Source: Heterocephalus glaber
Taxonomy: Eukaryota > Chordata > Mammalia > Rodentia > Bathyergidae
Reading direction: 5' to 3'
Assembly: GCF_000247695.1 (NCBI RefSeq)
Contig: NW_004624783.1
Coordinates: forward strand, 248,919 to 312,918
DNA: 64,000 nt
Part shown: positions 1 through 13,290 of the stretch, piece by piece
Numbering within the stretch: the first letter of the stretch is position 1
Layout: every line of letters begins with the position of its first letter
Position numbers and translations under genes: made by a program
Notes under the pieces: generated by a model
Database searches by the model: none
What the model was told of the DNA's origin: nothing
The model's input: the letters and a program-made list of their open reading frames with translations, nothing else

Positions 1-1189
1 TGCCTTCCTCGCCCTTTCTCCTCTTCCTCCCAACTTCAGAATGGAAGAGCTAGACTACCATAGGCCTGAGCATGTCCCGGTGTCTGTACTCCCTCCTGGG
101 CACCAGGACTCTCTAATCGTGGGAGTGCAGGCATACACATGGATTGAACCTAAATTTTAGGCTGCGGTTCAGACTTGCTGTTGCATAGATAACCTATGAG
201 TGGACTTGGGGGTTTGATTTAGTGGAAGCAAATTGGCTCGCAGAGGTGCAGGCCAGGGGAGTGTGACAGCTTTGAGCCAACATCTAACCACAGTGGTCAA
301 AGGCCAGCACCCACTGCCATGGCTGTGATTAAGGGAATTGCTCAGTATACCGGTGGTGGTGGGGGGTGCTGACCGCACAACACTTGGGGCTCTGGACAGT
401 GGCTGAGTCATCCTCACAGCCAGTGGGCCTGGAGCAGGGAATGTAAATCACCTGCCTCTACCCTGCCAGCCAGTCAGAATATCCCTGTCCTGTGAGGCAC
501 ATGAGGGTGTGAAGGTGCCGTTTGAATGTACACATTTCTTGTCCATCAGGTCCCTTGCACTACCTGCCTGTGTCTGATGAGATCTCCTGCAGGATCCAGT
601 TTTTGCTTGCACTTGAGGGCCTGTAGACCTGGTTTGAGAAGGGCTAAAGGAGAACCCTGAACACCAAGGTGCCCTGGACCAACACATATGTCTTGAGCCT
701 TGGAGGAAGAGGTGAGCTCCTATCTGGAGAGAAAAGGGACTTGGATTTCTGTTTTAGCAGCTTTCACCAGATGAGTGCCCCTGAACTGTAGCCCCCTCCC
801 CAAGGGGCACTCAGATCCCATGCCTGGACTAAAGCATCACATCGTCCTGAGATTCTGAGGTCTGCCAGGGTATGTACCCAGACCTGAGGCTTGCTGAGGC
901 ACCATGAAGAGTGGCACAAAGCTTTGAACATGATAAAGCTTTCAGAGAAGTCTTGTCCAGTGCAGCTTTTAAATAAATGTTTTTTAGCAGCAGGGCTAAA
1001 AATCTTACCCAGAAACTCAATGGCTAACACAGAGAAAGTAGAGTCAGTCAGTTGCAGTGGAGGTGGTGGGCCCAGGGCCCAGACTTACCCTCTCCTCCTT
1101 GCCCACCCCATCATCACTGGGATGTCCTTGATTGACCCCTAGATCTCTGGGCAACATGGTGAGAAACACTGTTTTGACAGCAATCTCTT

Positions 1190-1310
1190 TGCAATGCTCA
1201 TTTAGTTTGCCCATTTTACAGATGGGTACACTAAGACTTAAAAAGGCAGAGTGGTTTACACAAGGTCATTTATGGCAGAGCCAGGGACACAAAACCAGGT
1301 TCCTGCAGCC
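1190..1310 (-). mobile_element. MIR SINE, reverse
   Basis: cccattttacagatgggtac, then acacaaggtcatttatggca and acaaaaccaggttcc follow the reverse MIR core. Confidence 0.6.
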
Positions 1311-1754
1311 CAGCCTGGATTCCCCCAGCTGCCTGATATAACTCCATCTTCCTGCCTGCTGATTCGATTCCAACAGCTCTGTTTGAAAGAATAATTTTAT
1401 TGACCTCATTATGCATTTCAGTATTCTAAACCACCTTCCATCTGCTTTGGAAGCAGGCAGAGGAAACATCATAAACGCATACATAAAATCATTATGCTCC
1501 CTTTTGTTCAACTCTGGTCTCTGCTCCCTGGTGGGAGGAAATGAAAGAGGATGAATCTGCCCCGCCCTGGTCTTGACAAGGTCGCAGGGTGAGGGGTTGG
1601 GAGCCGAGAGGGGTAGAACCTGTGCCCTCCTTAAAATCTGCAGGCAGGATGGGGACGACAGCTGGCATGCCCTCATGTGCCATGTGAGGGTGGGGGCATT
1701 CTGGCGAGCTGCAGGGTAGAGATGCAGTAAGACTGTTCTCCCAGTCTTAGTGCT

Positions 1755-1950
1755 ATTATGGTGATAGGCTGTCATGTAATAGCTGTGATCTTCAGCAAGT
1801 TTGGTTACTTCTTTGGGCCTCAGTTTCCTCATCTACAGTATAATGATAAAACTCTAACCTCAAAAAGTTGTGAAATTTATCATGCGTCAATTCATGCCAA
1901 ACGCAGCATTCCCCTGGCCGATGGTAAATGTTCCAGGATGGTTATTGAAT
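1755..1950 (+). mobile_element. MIR SINE
   Basis: tgtgatcttcagcaagtttgg, then gcctcagtttcctcatctac and a decayed 3' part. Confidence 0.65.
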
Positions 1951-2094
1951 GATGAAGACAGTGGCAGGGTTACAACACCCTCAGGTGCAGGGTCTGTCTT
2001 GGAGAGCCATGGGGCCCAGTGGCAGCCCTCCTGGCCTGGGCCTGGACCCAGGAACCCTGGTTGAATGGCTTGACTTGCTGCAGAGGACAGAGGC

Positions 2095-2225
2095 CTGACA
2101 CAGAATATAAGAGACTTGAACTCAAATCCTTGCTCTGCCACTCAAGGTGTTAAGCAGGTCTGTATCTTGTCTGAGCATTGATTTTTGCATCTGAAAGTGG
2201 TGTAGCATTGCACCTTGTTGCTATC
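2095..2225 (+). mobile_element. MIR SINE (diverged)
   Basis: gacttgaactcaaatccttg, then ctctgccactcaaggtg and tttttgcatctgaaagtgg in MIR order. Confidence 0.5.
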
Positions 2226-5200
2226 AAGGTCAGACTAGGCAATTTTTAAAAATGCTTATCCCTTAGCTGGCCCAGTGGAGGTATCTGAGGAATGTCAGTT
2301 TCCCTCCCTAAGAGGACAGCAGGGCCCTGGGTACAGTATCATGATGAGGATCCTCCTCTGAGTTTGGAGAGAATTTGGAGGCAGCAGCATCTGCAGCTAG
2401 TGGAGTTAGAGAGGCCAGGCTCAAAGAGAGGAAATTTTGATTTTCATTTGCTCATCTCTTTCCTGGATATGTGCTGTATCTGGTCACTGGGTCCTGGGGC
2501 AGACAGACATGGTCTCCAATAGTTCCTGCCCATAATAGCTCCCAGGCTGGAGAGAGCAGGGGAAAATATCCCCTCAAATAGAAACCATGCCAGGTGGGCG
2601 TACAAAGGCTCAGTGGGAGGTTTTGAGCCCTTTAAACTGGGGAGGACTGGAGTTTATTGTTTTTTTGACTGGAGTTTGAAATAAAACTAAAGTAGAAGAA
2701 ATACAGGCATGCCAGATAGATTGAAGGGCATCCTGGGTAGAGGGAACCTGTGGACAATCCAGGACAGGAAGCTAGGAGTGATGTGAAAGTCAAAGTAGTA
2801 ATTTTTTCTTCCTAAAGGTCAAAGTTGTAAATGCTGCATCCTGACTGCTTTTCTGGATTGCCCCATTCAACCAGGAACTGCCTCCTTCCTGGAGCAGCCA
2901 TAAGTCTTCTGTCTAGAGTCATGTCCAGCAGCAATCAGAATGACCAATAACCTAATTTTGAAATAAGAGGCCAGAGTTTTGTGCTGCCTAGGGGGACATT
3001 GCCTGAAAACTCACAGTAGGTCAGGGGAGGTTCAAAGCTGCCAGCCAGGAACCTGAGAAGGTGTGGCTGGGACCCAGAAGGCTCTGGGAGCAGGTGATGC
3101 TGGAGGAAGAGAAAGCTCCTCTCAGAAACTTGAGGTGTCTCACTCCATCAGAGTCCCATGGCAGATCTGAGCTGGCTGAATTCTGCAGATGAATTCTCAC
3201 TAAGGAGACAGGCCTCTTCTCAGGCACGCGCTGACATGTTTTGTTTTCCCCAGATGGGGATAATCAGCCTGTTTGCTAGCTGGGCTGACAGCTCAGGCAG
3301 CAGACAAGGCTGGGAGTGGAAAGGCAGCTCCCAGCTCTCTAGGGAGCAGATGCTGCCTGTGTGACCACCTCCAGCAGGTGGGGATTTCCCTCTGCACCAT
3401 GGAGCAGGGTTGTGGCACCTCAAACTCCTGAGTGTCAGAGCTGAGGAGCATCAAGCACCTTATCAGGATTCCTGCCTTGAGCTGAGCTCCGTATTTCCAG
3501 ACCTTCCCCCACTCTCTGGGAAGACTTCACAGTCACTTTTCCCTTACTGAGGGCCCCACCTCACCAGTTCTCCAGCCGTGAGCATCCCATCCCTCAACAA
3601 TAGCCCTTAAGCCCTAGAGACTGTGTAGAACTCTTCGCTGCCTTGGGTACTGGCGGAAGGGGCAGAGTCCTGGCCAGCCTTGATCTCTCTGAGGGCAGGT
3701 TTCTCTCTGAGGCCAGGCCCCAGGGTGTGGGCTCTTGGCACTAGTAAGAAATGGGCTAGAAGTTAGCATCCTGCCCCAGTAGGGCTTCAATATGACTATT
3801 TCACAATCTCCTTCAATTCATCTCCACCATGAAGATAGTGATTCCCTCCCATGGGTGAGTCTAGAGGTCTGGGACAGGTCTGGTACCTGCAGTTCGGTGT
3901 TTTCTGCTCTCCTTTCCTCTCCTCCAGCTTCAAGGAGGGGAGAACAGCCAGAGACAGCCTTTCTGAGGGCTCAGTCCCTTGGTCCAACACATACTTTGAG
4001 CCTACTCATGTGGAATGGAGGAGTGACTGGCCCATTTCTAGGTCCCAGTCAACTCATTGTTCTCTGGTCATCTCAGCACCCCGTGTCCTGTCATTTCAAC
4101 ACCCCTTTGCTGGGTCCGCAGTTGGGCCCCATGCAGAGCAGTTTCCATGTCTCCATATGTGCTCAGTCATTCCCTGGACATCCAGAGCTGCATCTTCCTT
4201 GGCTTTGGGGCCACACAATTCTGGCTGCTCCTGAAAGGAAGGTTTGTTTAATAGAGGCCTTTCCAGGGAGAAATACAGTTCTCCAGAGAGACCCAGGTGG
4301 GGTGCGAAAGACCAGGCCATGGACCTGTGTGCCCCACTGGCTGTGCATTCCTGGATGCAGCTCCGTGAGGCCATAGGAGCCTGGGACCAGACCAGGGTTC
4401 TCAGCTCTGTCCTTAGCTTCTGCCACCACCCTCGATGTATCGAGGAATCAGGCTGTCCACCCGCTGCACCTTGGCTTCCACATCTGCCCAGTGGGTGTCT
4501 GTAAGATCCCAGCAGTATGTATGAGGTTGTAGTCCCCAAGAAAGGCACCTCTGGGACCCCAGGACATCTGGCCCTCGGTAGTCATGTGCAGCAGCTTTTT
4601 TCCTCTGCTGTCTCCCGGGCAACACAGAGCTGCCTGCCAAGCCTGCTGCCGGGGCCTGGCACCAGAGCAGATCTTTAGTGCCACACAGAGATGGCTGATG
4701 GCAGGAGCCAGGGTGAGGCCCAGCCTCTCCAGCTGTCACAGAGAGCAAATCAGACAAAGGCTGAGTTGGCAGGGGTGGGGTGCTAGGTCCAGGGGTCCTG
4801 GGAAAGTAGCTAGGGGGCCCCGGGCCTGCACCCCTCCCACCTCATCCTCCCCACACTTCCCTCACAGTGACCTCTGCTTTCCAGAACACTCCTTTGGAGC
4901 TTCACAGCCCTGGACCTCAGTTTCTCCATCTATTAAAGGGGCGAGCCATATCTCTAGCACTCTAGACTAAGGATCTGATAAAGGCACCTAGCCTGGATGT
5001 CAGAAGCCTGTGGAATGCATAGCCTTCAGGTCTTTGGAAGATGTATACCTCAAGAGCATTTATTAGCAAAGGTCACCAGGTCTGTTTGCTCCCAGGTCCA
5101 GAAGCACTGGCTGTCCTCACTCCCTACTGTTGGTGAGAATTCTTCTTTAGGCCAGCTTTGTTCCTATAGTCTCTCCCAGGACTGGCAAGCTCTGAGGGTT

Positions 5201-6139
5201 GAGCAATTCTGTCTTAGATTGCAGCCACTCCTGCTTTAAGGCCACCACTCCCTCCCTGTGCTGAGAGGTGCAGAAGCTGGAGCAGCTCTGGGGAGGTGGA
5301 ACCAGGGGATGGGAGTGCAGAGAAGAGAGAGTCTTGGAAGCTGATGCTTGGGTGATGAATAGCTGGGCAGATGAGGGCAGAGCATGGAGGTGCTGTTTAA
5401 CTCCATCAGATTCCAGTTCCAAGGCAAAAATCCAGGGACTCCTTACCCAGGATGGGTCTCGTGGGTGCCCACCCAGGCTTGTGGCACCAGTGAGGATCCC
5501 TGCCCTAGTGGGGAGCTCCTTTGGGACAGAGCAGCTGGCACCATCAGGCAGCCAGATCAGCATGGATGTTGTCAGGTTCCATCATCCCTTTGTGCAAATC
5601 AGGAAAAGACGCCCTCTCTTGGTAGACACAGCCCTGTGGTGTGTGGATTTCAGTCACCAACACCTCTGCAGGGTGTCATTGAATGTGAATTGCCATCCAT
5701 AGCAGCCTGCCAAGCAGAAATTGGAAAGGCAATGACTCTTGACCAAGTACTGGAAAATCCAATGGAGATTCCTGGTAGAGTTGCATGAGAAGGTTTTTTT
5801 GACCTTGAGCCTGAGACCTGGAGGCTAGAATAGAAAGGGCTTCAGTTTCTCCAACAAATACTAATTGAAAGCACCTGGCCTGTGCTTGGCACACTTCTGA
5901 ATGCTAGGAAGAGAGTGAACCAAGACAAACAAGTTCCCATGGTACTGTGGCTTGCATTTTAAAGAGAAGAGACAGAGGGAAAAGACTAGAAAAAGACTAG
6001 CAGAAGGTATGCAGAGATTTACAACCCAGAGGAGTGGCTGGTGAGTGAGGAGCAGTGTTAGATTTGGAGAAGGGGGAGCTGTCTGGCAAGACCCACAGAG
6101 CTTTAAGCTGAAACCTGAGTAATAAGGAAGCATCAGCAA

Positions 6140-6312
6140 GCTGGGCATGCTGTGCGTGCCTGATATTCCCAACAGGAAGATTACAAGTTTGAGCCCAGCC
6201 TGGGCAACTTAGCGAGATCCCGCTTCAATATAAAAAATAATTTATAAATGAGTGGGGATGTAGTTCAGTGCAAAGGCTTTGGGTTCAATCTCCAGTTTTC
6301 TAGTACTACAGA
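6140..6312 (+). mobile_element. B4-like (B1-ID dimer) SINE
   Basis: It starts gctgggcatgc and carries the 7SL-derived segment (gagcccagcctgggcaactt). An A-rich linker and an ID-like tRNA part (gtggggatgtagttcagtg...gggttcaatctcc) follow, then a GA-rich tail. It is diverged. Boundaries are approximate. Confidence 0.8.
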
Positions 6313-6778
6313 GTGGGAGCGAGAGCGAGTGAGCAAGAGAGAGAGAGAGATCAGGAAAGGAGAAGCATGGGGAGTCGATGAACCTTCTTGGCAAGGCCCA
6401 AGAGAATGAACCTGGCCTGTCCAGGAACTGAGCGAGGAGGCTGCTTGGGCGAAGAGAGGGGAGTGGATGCCAGAGGCCAGGTCCAGGCACCTGTCAGCCA
6501 CAGCGAGGAGTCTGGGCTTTACCGTTGGAGTGGATTGACACACCAGAGCCTTTCGAACAATGATTTCTAACCAAAGATAACCCGGCCACTGGAAATGGAG
6601 AGACCAGGGATGAAGCTAAGCTCTCACAGTGCACTGGCTGGCCTACAGCAGCATATGTGGCTCCAAGTGTCAGAGTGCTGGGATTGAGAAACCCTGCTCT
6701 AAATGTGCATGTCCCCAGGGCAGGCCTGTGTTCTTTTTTTAATAACCCAGGGTCATGTGCTCCCTTCTCTAGCTCTTT

Positions 6779-6854
6779 CTATATATATATGTTGAAAGAA
6801 TTTGAACCCTGAGTGTGTGTGTGTGTGTGTGTGTGTGTATGTTCAAATTCTTTC
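6779..6854. repeat. (TA)n and (TG)n inside a 14-bp inverted repeat
   Basis: A short (TA)n lies at 6779-6790, then gaaagaatttgaac (6794-6807), a (TG)n tract (about 6812-6838) and gttcaaattctttc (6841-6854). The two 14-mers are perfect reverse complements, so the (TG)n sits in the loop of a possible hairpin. Confidence 0.9.
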
Positions 6855-6984
6855 TCCACTTCTTGAACAAAATGTCAGTGATACAGAGGTTGAGAAACTG
6901 GTCCCAACATGGATTGGGAGCATCTTGAGGATTAGGACCTGTGCTGGCAGATGTAGTCCTCCCTGGCCATACTCAGCCTTTGAA

Positions 6985-7272
6985 GATAAGACATGAAATG
7001 AGGCTGGTCCACATGGAGATGTGCTGTGAGTGTGAAATACACACCAGCTTTCAAGCTTGGCATAATAAAAAGAATGCAAAATATCTCATTCATATTTTAC
7101 ATTGATGACATTTTGAAATGATAATATTTTGAATCTAGTAGGTTAAATAAAATATCATTAAAATTAATTTCACTTTTTTCTTTTGTAAAAAAATATAGCT
7201 ACTAAAAATTTGAAATTGCATATATGCTTTCATTTGTGGGTCCCATTATGTCTCTATTGGACAGTACTTAGT
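6985..7272 (-). mobile_element. hAT-Charlie DNA transposon relic
   Basis: The segment includes gatgtgctgtgagtgtgaaa, atatctcattcatattttac and aattaatttcac, and ends in tctctattggacagt. It follows a widespread mammalian hAT-type consensus through to its terminal inverted repeat. Non-coding. Confidence 0.65.
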
Positions 7273-7329
7273 TAGAAAGTGATAAGCTTGATTATACAGG
7301 TTCCAAGCAATATTCTGTTTTTATGTATT

Positions 7330-7490
7330 AATCTTCTCAAGAACCTCATAAGGGATATATTTTATTATTCCCACTTTATATATGAGAAGGCTTTGGCCCA
7401 GAGAGGTTAATTAACTTGCTCAAGGCCACACAGGCAGTAAATGTAGTGCTGGCTCCAGGGTCTGTGTGCTTAATCACCTCCCTTGAGGAT
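7330..7490 (-). mobile_element. MIR SINE, reverse
   Basis: ttattattcccactttatat, cagagaggttaattaacttg and caaggccacacaggcagtaa: a clear reverse MIR. Confidence 0.7.
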
Positions 7491-8850
7491 GCAGACTTAG
7501 CAGTGATGGAAATGGCGGAGATGAAGAGAAGAGATGATTCAGAATCTGCAGGGACTGCATAGGAGTCATCAATGGCGTGGGCATGGGGAAGTGGAAGGGA
7601 AGGCATGGAATCCAGAATGTACATACAAGTTTTGGTGTGAACAGCCAAGTTAGAGGGGTGCCATTCCCTCAGATGGGGAAGCTGGGGAGGTACAGCCTTG
7701 GGAGAGGGGCTCAGGAATTCTGTCCTGGTCTTGCTGCATGTGAGATGACTCTGGACACCCAATGGGGAAGGCCGAGAAGGTATCTAGAATTGCAAAGGCA
7801 CTGGGGTGAAGCTAGACATTTGGGGCCAGCAGTACCCAATGGAATTTAAAGTCAGGGAGGGCAATGCAGTCTTTCAGAGTGAGTGCAGATGTTGCAGAGA
7901 AAGGCTGGGAAGGTTGAGCCCTAGCACACCAAGGTTTAGAGGGTTTGCTGTGGAAGGAATTGGTATGGGGACGGGGAAAGCAGTGACACCAAGGATAGCT
8001 CTGCAGGAGAAGAAGTCGTCGGTAGGAAGGCCTGTGGTAGTTTCCAGGCTCACTGGGTGCCTGTGGGCCTCTGGGAAGCTGGAGCAAGGCAGCAAGAAAG
8101 CATGTGGCCCAAGGAGGCGTCTGGGGGGCCAGCACCACTCCTGGGCTTGAGCTCGCAGGTTGGCCAGCTTCAGGTTGAGTCCCCACTGTTAGGTATCCCT
8201 GCTTCCTGAAAAGAGAGGGAGGGGTCCTGTGAATGGCGCCAGTCAAAATAAAAGGAAGGTCCTGAAGAATAAGCAGGATGACTCAGGCAGCTCATTCATT
8301 CAGCAGCCCGGAAGTCTTTCCTTACATCTCAATGTAGTGCCTGACTCCTTCAAAGCTCTGCCTTGTGGCTAAGCCAAGCAGACCCCCTCCTTCACACCCT
8401 TCTCACTGTTGAAGAATATCTTTCCTCTTCCTTACTCTTCCTTAAACCTATCAACCCCTCTTCCCCAGACCCCTCCTACTTTCTTACCCATGGGAGAAGT
8501 TTCTCCTGATAACAGCCCTGGGTAAGTTCAGCTCTGGGATGTGACAGAGTTTGGGGCTCAGGGCATGTGGATAGAGACGGGTAGAAACTCTCATCTGAGC
8601 TTCTTGTGTCCTACTTCTGGCTGTCCTGCTTGTGATTGCCCTCTGGCCTTAACTCCCTAATTGTCTCTCTCAGATAATTTGCAGGGTATGTGTTTAGGAA
8701 TCCATCTTCAAGAGCAGTTGCTTCTGGCTTGGCACGGGTGCTTGCTTCCTGCCACCTGGCTCCTGTTGCACCCCAGCCTCACTTCTGCTCCTCATCTTCC
8801 CCTTCTTGGTTGTTAGGGGCACCCTGAATTGGCTGAGGCCTCAGTTTGCC

Positions 8851-8868
8851 CCCCCCCCCCGCCCCCCC
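8851..8868. repeat. C-run interrupted once
   Basis: Ten C, one G and seven C. Confidence 0.9.
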
Positions 8869-10219
8869 GTGTCAGAGCTGCCCTCCAGCTCACCAGGCTC
8901 TGTATGTTCCATATTGCTAATCTTGCCATCAGCAGCTTCACTTCAACCACTCTGCCCGAAGAACCAAGTGCTTTGTCGATGAAAAAGCCCTTTGGGGGCA
9001 AACACAGGAAATTAAAGAAGCCTCATACAGTGAGAAAATCCATTCTTTTTCATGGATTTCTGCAATCTGATTGCTTCAGCTTCTGCTGAGTGTCTGAGAT
9101 CTTCTGGTCATCATTCACACCCATGAGGGCTGGCCACTGGGCAGATGTTAAGGACGATCTCTGTCTGCCGTTCTGCCAGCCACAGTCCATGCCTCTGAGG
9201 CTAGGAGGCTGGCCACCAGCTTCCCTCGGCAGGCTCATTGCCTGAGGCTAACACCTAAACTAAATCTGTAAATGGCCAGTTGAGAAGGAGTGTGTTTTGC
9301 CTGAGAAGAAGCACAAAAGTCAACCAAGCTTTGGGATTCTGAGTGTAATATGCTAAGGGGATGGCTTTCCACAGGGACAAGAGGGAACCTCCATTGGATA
9401 TTCTAGTCCAAGCAAGTTAGCTCTGCTCTCCCTGACTAAGGCTCTTCTACAAAATGAGGGCACCAAATAAGATGTTGTTTAAGGTGTCTTGCAGGTTTAA
9501 TTTATTCAACATTGGTGGAGCTCCATCAATGTGCTATAACTTTCAGAGCCTCAACTAATGGTGCCCAGGGCCCCAAGTCAAATAGCTGGAAGCTGCCTCT
9601 GTCTTATCTCCAGGGCCAATCACTGCTCAGAGACCAGGCTGTAGCCCAGCAAACCAGCGCACTGGCCCAGGTATCTGCAAGTCTTGCCCTGCCAAGGGAC
9701 TCAGGCTGGCATCTTCTGTGCTTGAGAGTGCTAAGACCCATCAAAAGCACATCAGTGGACAGCCAGACTGTGAATACAGAGATGGAGGCTTGGCTACCAA
9801 ATGTCAGGCTAAGTGCTGGGGGAGGAAGGCTGGTGACTCATTGAGGGAGGTGCAGGACTGCAGGGAGACAGAACAGCCTCAATTTGGGACCTCAGCTGAG
9901 GGAGAGAGAGCAGGTGCTGGGTAGAGGGTACACGGAGGACCTGTCAGTATGTTCTAAAAGAGAGACAGAGGTTACAGCCAGCCCTGTAAGAACCTTCAAC
10001 TCAGGGTGTGGAGTGGTGCCACAGTTTAGTTATAAAGACAGCAAATCTCATAAGGAAAGATGGGCCATCCTGGTCCTAGGGAGGTAAACATAGTAGAAGA
10101 TTGGGGTGAGGGACTAGAGAACCAGTGAACATCAGAGTAAGAACCCAGAGTCCTGCCAGGTGTTTAGTTCTCGGCTGTCCAGGGTTCCATCCATTTATCC
10201 ATGTTCCTATCCACCTATC

Positions 10220-10565
10220 CTAGTCCATCTGCACTTGCTCTAATTCCCGAGTAATTTATAAGTAATGGAAGTGTATTTATCATAGTTTGGAGGCTGAGAA
10301 ATTCAAGATGAAGTCACCAGAAGACTCCATGTCTGGTAAAATCTTGCTCTCTGCTTCCAAGATGGCACCTTGATGCTGCTTCCTCAAGGGAGAGAAGGAA
10401 TGAGTCTATCTCACAACATAAAACCTCTTTTCTATGCTCATTCATCCCACTCATGAAAACTTCACTCTCATAATTTAATCACCTCCTAAATGTCCCATGT
10501 TTTAATGCTATCACATTGGTGACTAAATTTCAACATAGGAATTTTGGGGGACACAGTCAGACCAC
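10220..10565 (-). mobile_element. MaLR-type LTR relic, reverse
   Basis: It contains gtatttatcatagtttggag, ttcaagatgaagtcaccaga, taatttaatcacctcctaaa, gctatcacattggtgactaa and tttcaacataggaattttgg. Together these follow the reverse of the MST/MLT1A-type LTR consensus. It is a solo, non-coding LTR. Confidence 0.55.
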
Positions 10566-10884
10566 TGGAGAAACATATTCCAGTGTGTACCCCTCCTTCC
10601 CACGGTTCTCTTTGGACCTTCCTTTGTGTCACATGGCTCTTCTAAGCCCTGTGTTTGACCTTTCACATGCCATGCCGGGAGCCCAGGTAGAGAATGGACT
10701 TCTCATCCTTGTACATGGTCACCCCAGCTCTGATTCACAGTCCTCCCCCTGAAGCCTACTGTACTGCTAGAAATCTCACTATCACAAAGCAATCCTCAAG
10801 TTCATACCTGCGCTGTACTGAAGGTTTACTTGGAGAAGAAGAACGAATACATATTGAACACCTACTCTAGGTAAGACCTTTATT

Positions 10885-11080
10885 ACTTATTTTTCTGGTA
10901 TTGGGAATTGAACTTAGGGCCTTCACACTGAACTACAGAGTCTCCCTAAGCCACTAAGTCTCCCTATTTGGAAACAGGGTCTCCCTTAGTTACTAAGTTG
11001 CCCAGCCTACCCTTGAACTCAAAATCCTCCTGCCTCAGCCTTTCAGAGGGATTACAGGCATGTATCACCATATCTGGCTT
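10885..11080 (-). mobile_element. B4-like SINE, reverse
   Basis: It opens with a reversed ID part (ggtattgggaattgaacttagggcc). The reversed B1-like part follows (ctgcctcagcc, gggattacaggcatg) and ends at tatctggct. A short internal duplication around 'ccactaagtctccct' is present. Confidence 0.8.
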
Positions 11081-11099
11081 ACATTAGGCCTTTTGCATG

Positions 11100-11265
11100 T
11101 TTATTCACATCCCTCTGAATTTGTGTAACTATTTACAGCAAAGGGAGCTGATATTTACTATTGAGTGCTGCTACATTCTAGGCAGTGACTAATTTGTAGA
11201 TGAAGAAAGAGCCTCACAAAGGATTTGCCCAGTGGCATACAGGGACTGGGGATGTTAGCATTCAA
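11100..11265 (-). mobile_element. MIR SINE, reverse (diverged)
   Basis: ctacattctaggcagtgact, then gtagatgaagaaagagcctc and gatttgcccagtggc match the reverse MIR layout. Confidence 0.5.
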
Positions 11266-11524
11266 ACAGGTTTGCCAGTCCTGCAGAACTTTCTAAGGCC
11301 TCCCATCCCTAGCAACCAATCCCCTTATACCCTGTGGCCTCCTTTTGACCTAAGTGCTGTAGGTTTTTTCCTTTCTAGGCTTCTGTGTCTGTCTGCTGTG
11401 TTCTTCTGTGAGCTCCCCAAGAGCAGCAGGGACTTTATAGGTCCCTTTGTCCCTCTGCAGCTCTCCTTTATTCTTCCTGCCACCATGACTGGAAGAACAG
11501 CAGAGGTACAGTCAATCAAAAATG

Positions 11525-11695
11525 CTTCCTATATGCTTATTATTTCATTAATGACCATTTTGATGCTCACAAAAACCCCCTGCTGTCACGGTAGATTTGA
11601 ACATACCTGTTCCATTTTACAGATAAACAAGTTGAGGTCTGGAAAAACAAAACAATGTGGGCTGTTAGAAAGTAAGTGGTAGAGAGCCTCAACTA
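11525..11695 (-). mobile_element. MIR SINE, reverse
   Basis: tccattttacagataaacaa and gttgaggtctgg with flanking MIR-like sequence. Confidence 0.55.
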
Positions 11696-12160
11696 TGCAC
11701 TTGTGTGCTGTTGGTACAGGCTGGCCTGGCACTTACACAGAGGGAAGCTGGCTGCAGCCAGAGCCGCATGCACTTGCCTTGGGCAGGTCTCCTTCCTGGG
11801 GGAGCTGCTGGAGCCCACTTCCTCAAAGCCCAGGGCAGAGTTGGCTGCGGAGGCCAGGGAGGTTTCTGAGTGGCAAGCAGTTGACTCTGGGAGGAAGGGA
11901 GGTAAATCCTTGTGGTCACCCAAAGCCTGATCCAGCTGGGACTACCTTGCTCCCTGTCTATTTGGACATCCCTGTGTCTACCCCTGCTGTGTTCTTTATG
12001 GAGACCACAAAGGGGCTGGCTGGGTGGTTGCTAAGTGTCATGCACTCTTTCTCATCCCCCAGCTGGGCCCAGGAAGTGCGACACGGCCTGAGATCAATTC
12101 TGTTCTCACTCTATATCCTGGGCTCTCGCATCCTCTCCTGCAGTTTCAATTACCATCCAC

Positions 12161-12330
12161 ACCTATGGTTCTCATCCTTTGCTACATCTCAGAATCACCT
12201 GGGCGACCTTTGGAGCATACCAATACCATGCCCCTTTCCAAGTCCAAGGAGGCAGAATCTCTGGGGCTGGACCAGGTAGCATCATTTATAAAATACCGTG
12301 GTGTAGTAAGGTGGAGAACCACTGATTCAT
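12161..12330. mobile_element. MER5-like hAT relic
   Basis: Near-terminal inverted repeats (atggttctcat / ggagaaccact) flank cagaatcacctgggcgacct and cagaatctctggggctgga, the core of the MER5A-type consensus. Confidence 0.7.
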
Positions 12331-12639
12331 CCTCTGACACATTTTTCCAACTCTATCTCTCTATCAAGCTCCCCACATCTCCTCTTGTGTTCCCTTAGGT
12401 TGCCACAAACCCAACTTGCCCAAGTCAAGTTCATAATCTGGTTAAAACCTGTTTCTCCCTCCAGAGCTCCTGTCTCAGTGAACATGACCACCTTCGATTG
12501 TGGAGTAGCCTGGTGTTTGCCACACAGCCCTGCCTCTCTTTTCCATATTCGTTGTGTCTAATCTCTGTGAAGATTCGCTTCAGCAGCAGTGACAGAGGGA
12601 TCTGAAATTGCAGTGTTCAAACAGAACCTCACTCCTCAC

Positions 12640-13290
12640 ATTCCACAGACTTAAATTTAGTCACTTGCTCATAGGTAGCTGCAAGGGACTCCAGGACAGT
12701 CTTGCTTCCTGTGAAATACCTCCTGTCCACTGCAAGGAGTCCCTGGCTGGTTCCCTGCATCCACCTCATTTTCTCTTTGCATCCTGAGGCGATATATTTA
12801 AAATGCAAATGGGAGTTTTCCACTGCTCTGAGGATAAAGTCCCCAGCCTTAGAGGGCCTCTGAGGCCCTCACCATCTCACCTGGCCCTCTAACTCCAGTC
12901 CAGCCCCTCTCCCTGGCCTTCTGTGCCCCAGCTACACCATCTGAGTGCAATGCATGCAGTGTATGGTGCCCCCACTCTATTCAAGGCCTTTGTGGCTGCA
13001 GTATCCCAACCGTCAACATGTCCTCCAAGCTGCTCTCAGCCTTCTCCCTTGTTCCTCAGAGCTAAGATTAATTATTTTTCTGAGACACCTCCCCTAGCCC
13101 CTGGAAGATCAGGTGCCCTCATACTCAGGCTTATGACCCTCCATTCTGCATTTCGGTATCCCAGGTCGTACTATAATATTTGTGAGATCCTTGCTTAAAT
13201 GTTGCATGCTCCATATGACTAGAAGCTCCAGAGCTCTTGGCAACCCCAGTGCCTGGCAATGTGGCTACTCACAGGAGATCCTCACTAAAG
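12640..13290 (+). mobile_element. L2 LINE 3' fragment
   Basis: Forward L2 features in order: tttaaaatgcaaatg, ctctgaggataaagtcccca, gaggccctcaccatctcacc, ttcaaggcctttgtgg, ctgagacacctcccctagcc, and agaagctccagagctc...ccccagtgcctggcaatg. Diverged but collinear with the consensus. Confidence 0.65.

Noticed and set aside
1266..1832. A 188-codon open frame on the minus strand
   Set aside because: It overlaps two MIR elements in opposite orientations and shows no recognisable domain; best explained as chance.
3792..4376. A 194-codon open frame on the plus strand, with other overlapping frames on both strands
   Set aside because: Several frames are open at once with no family resemblance, and no promoter or splice context is visible.
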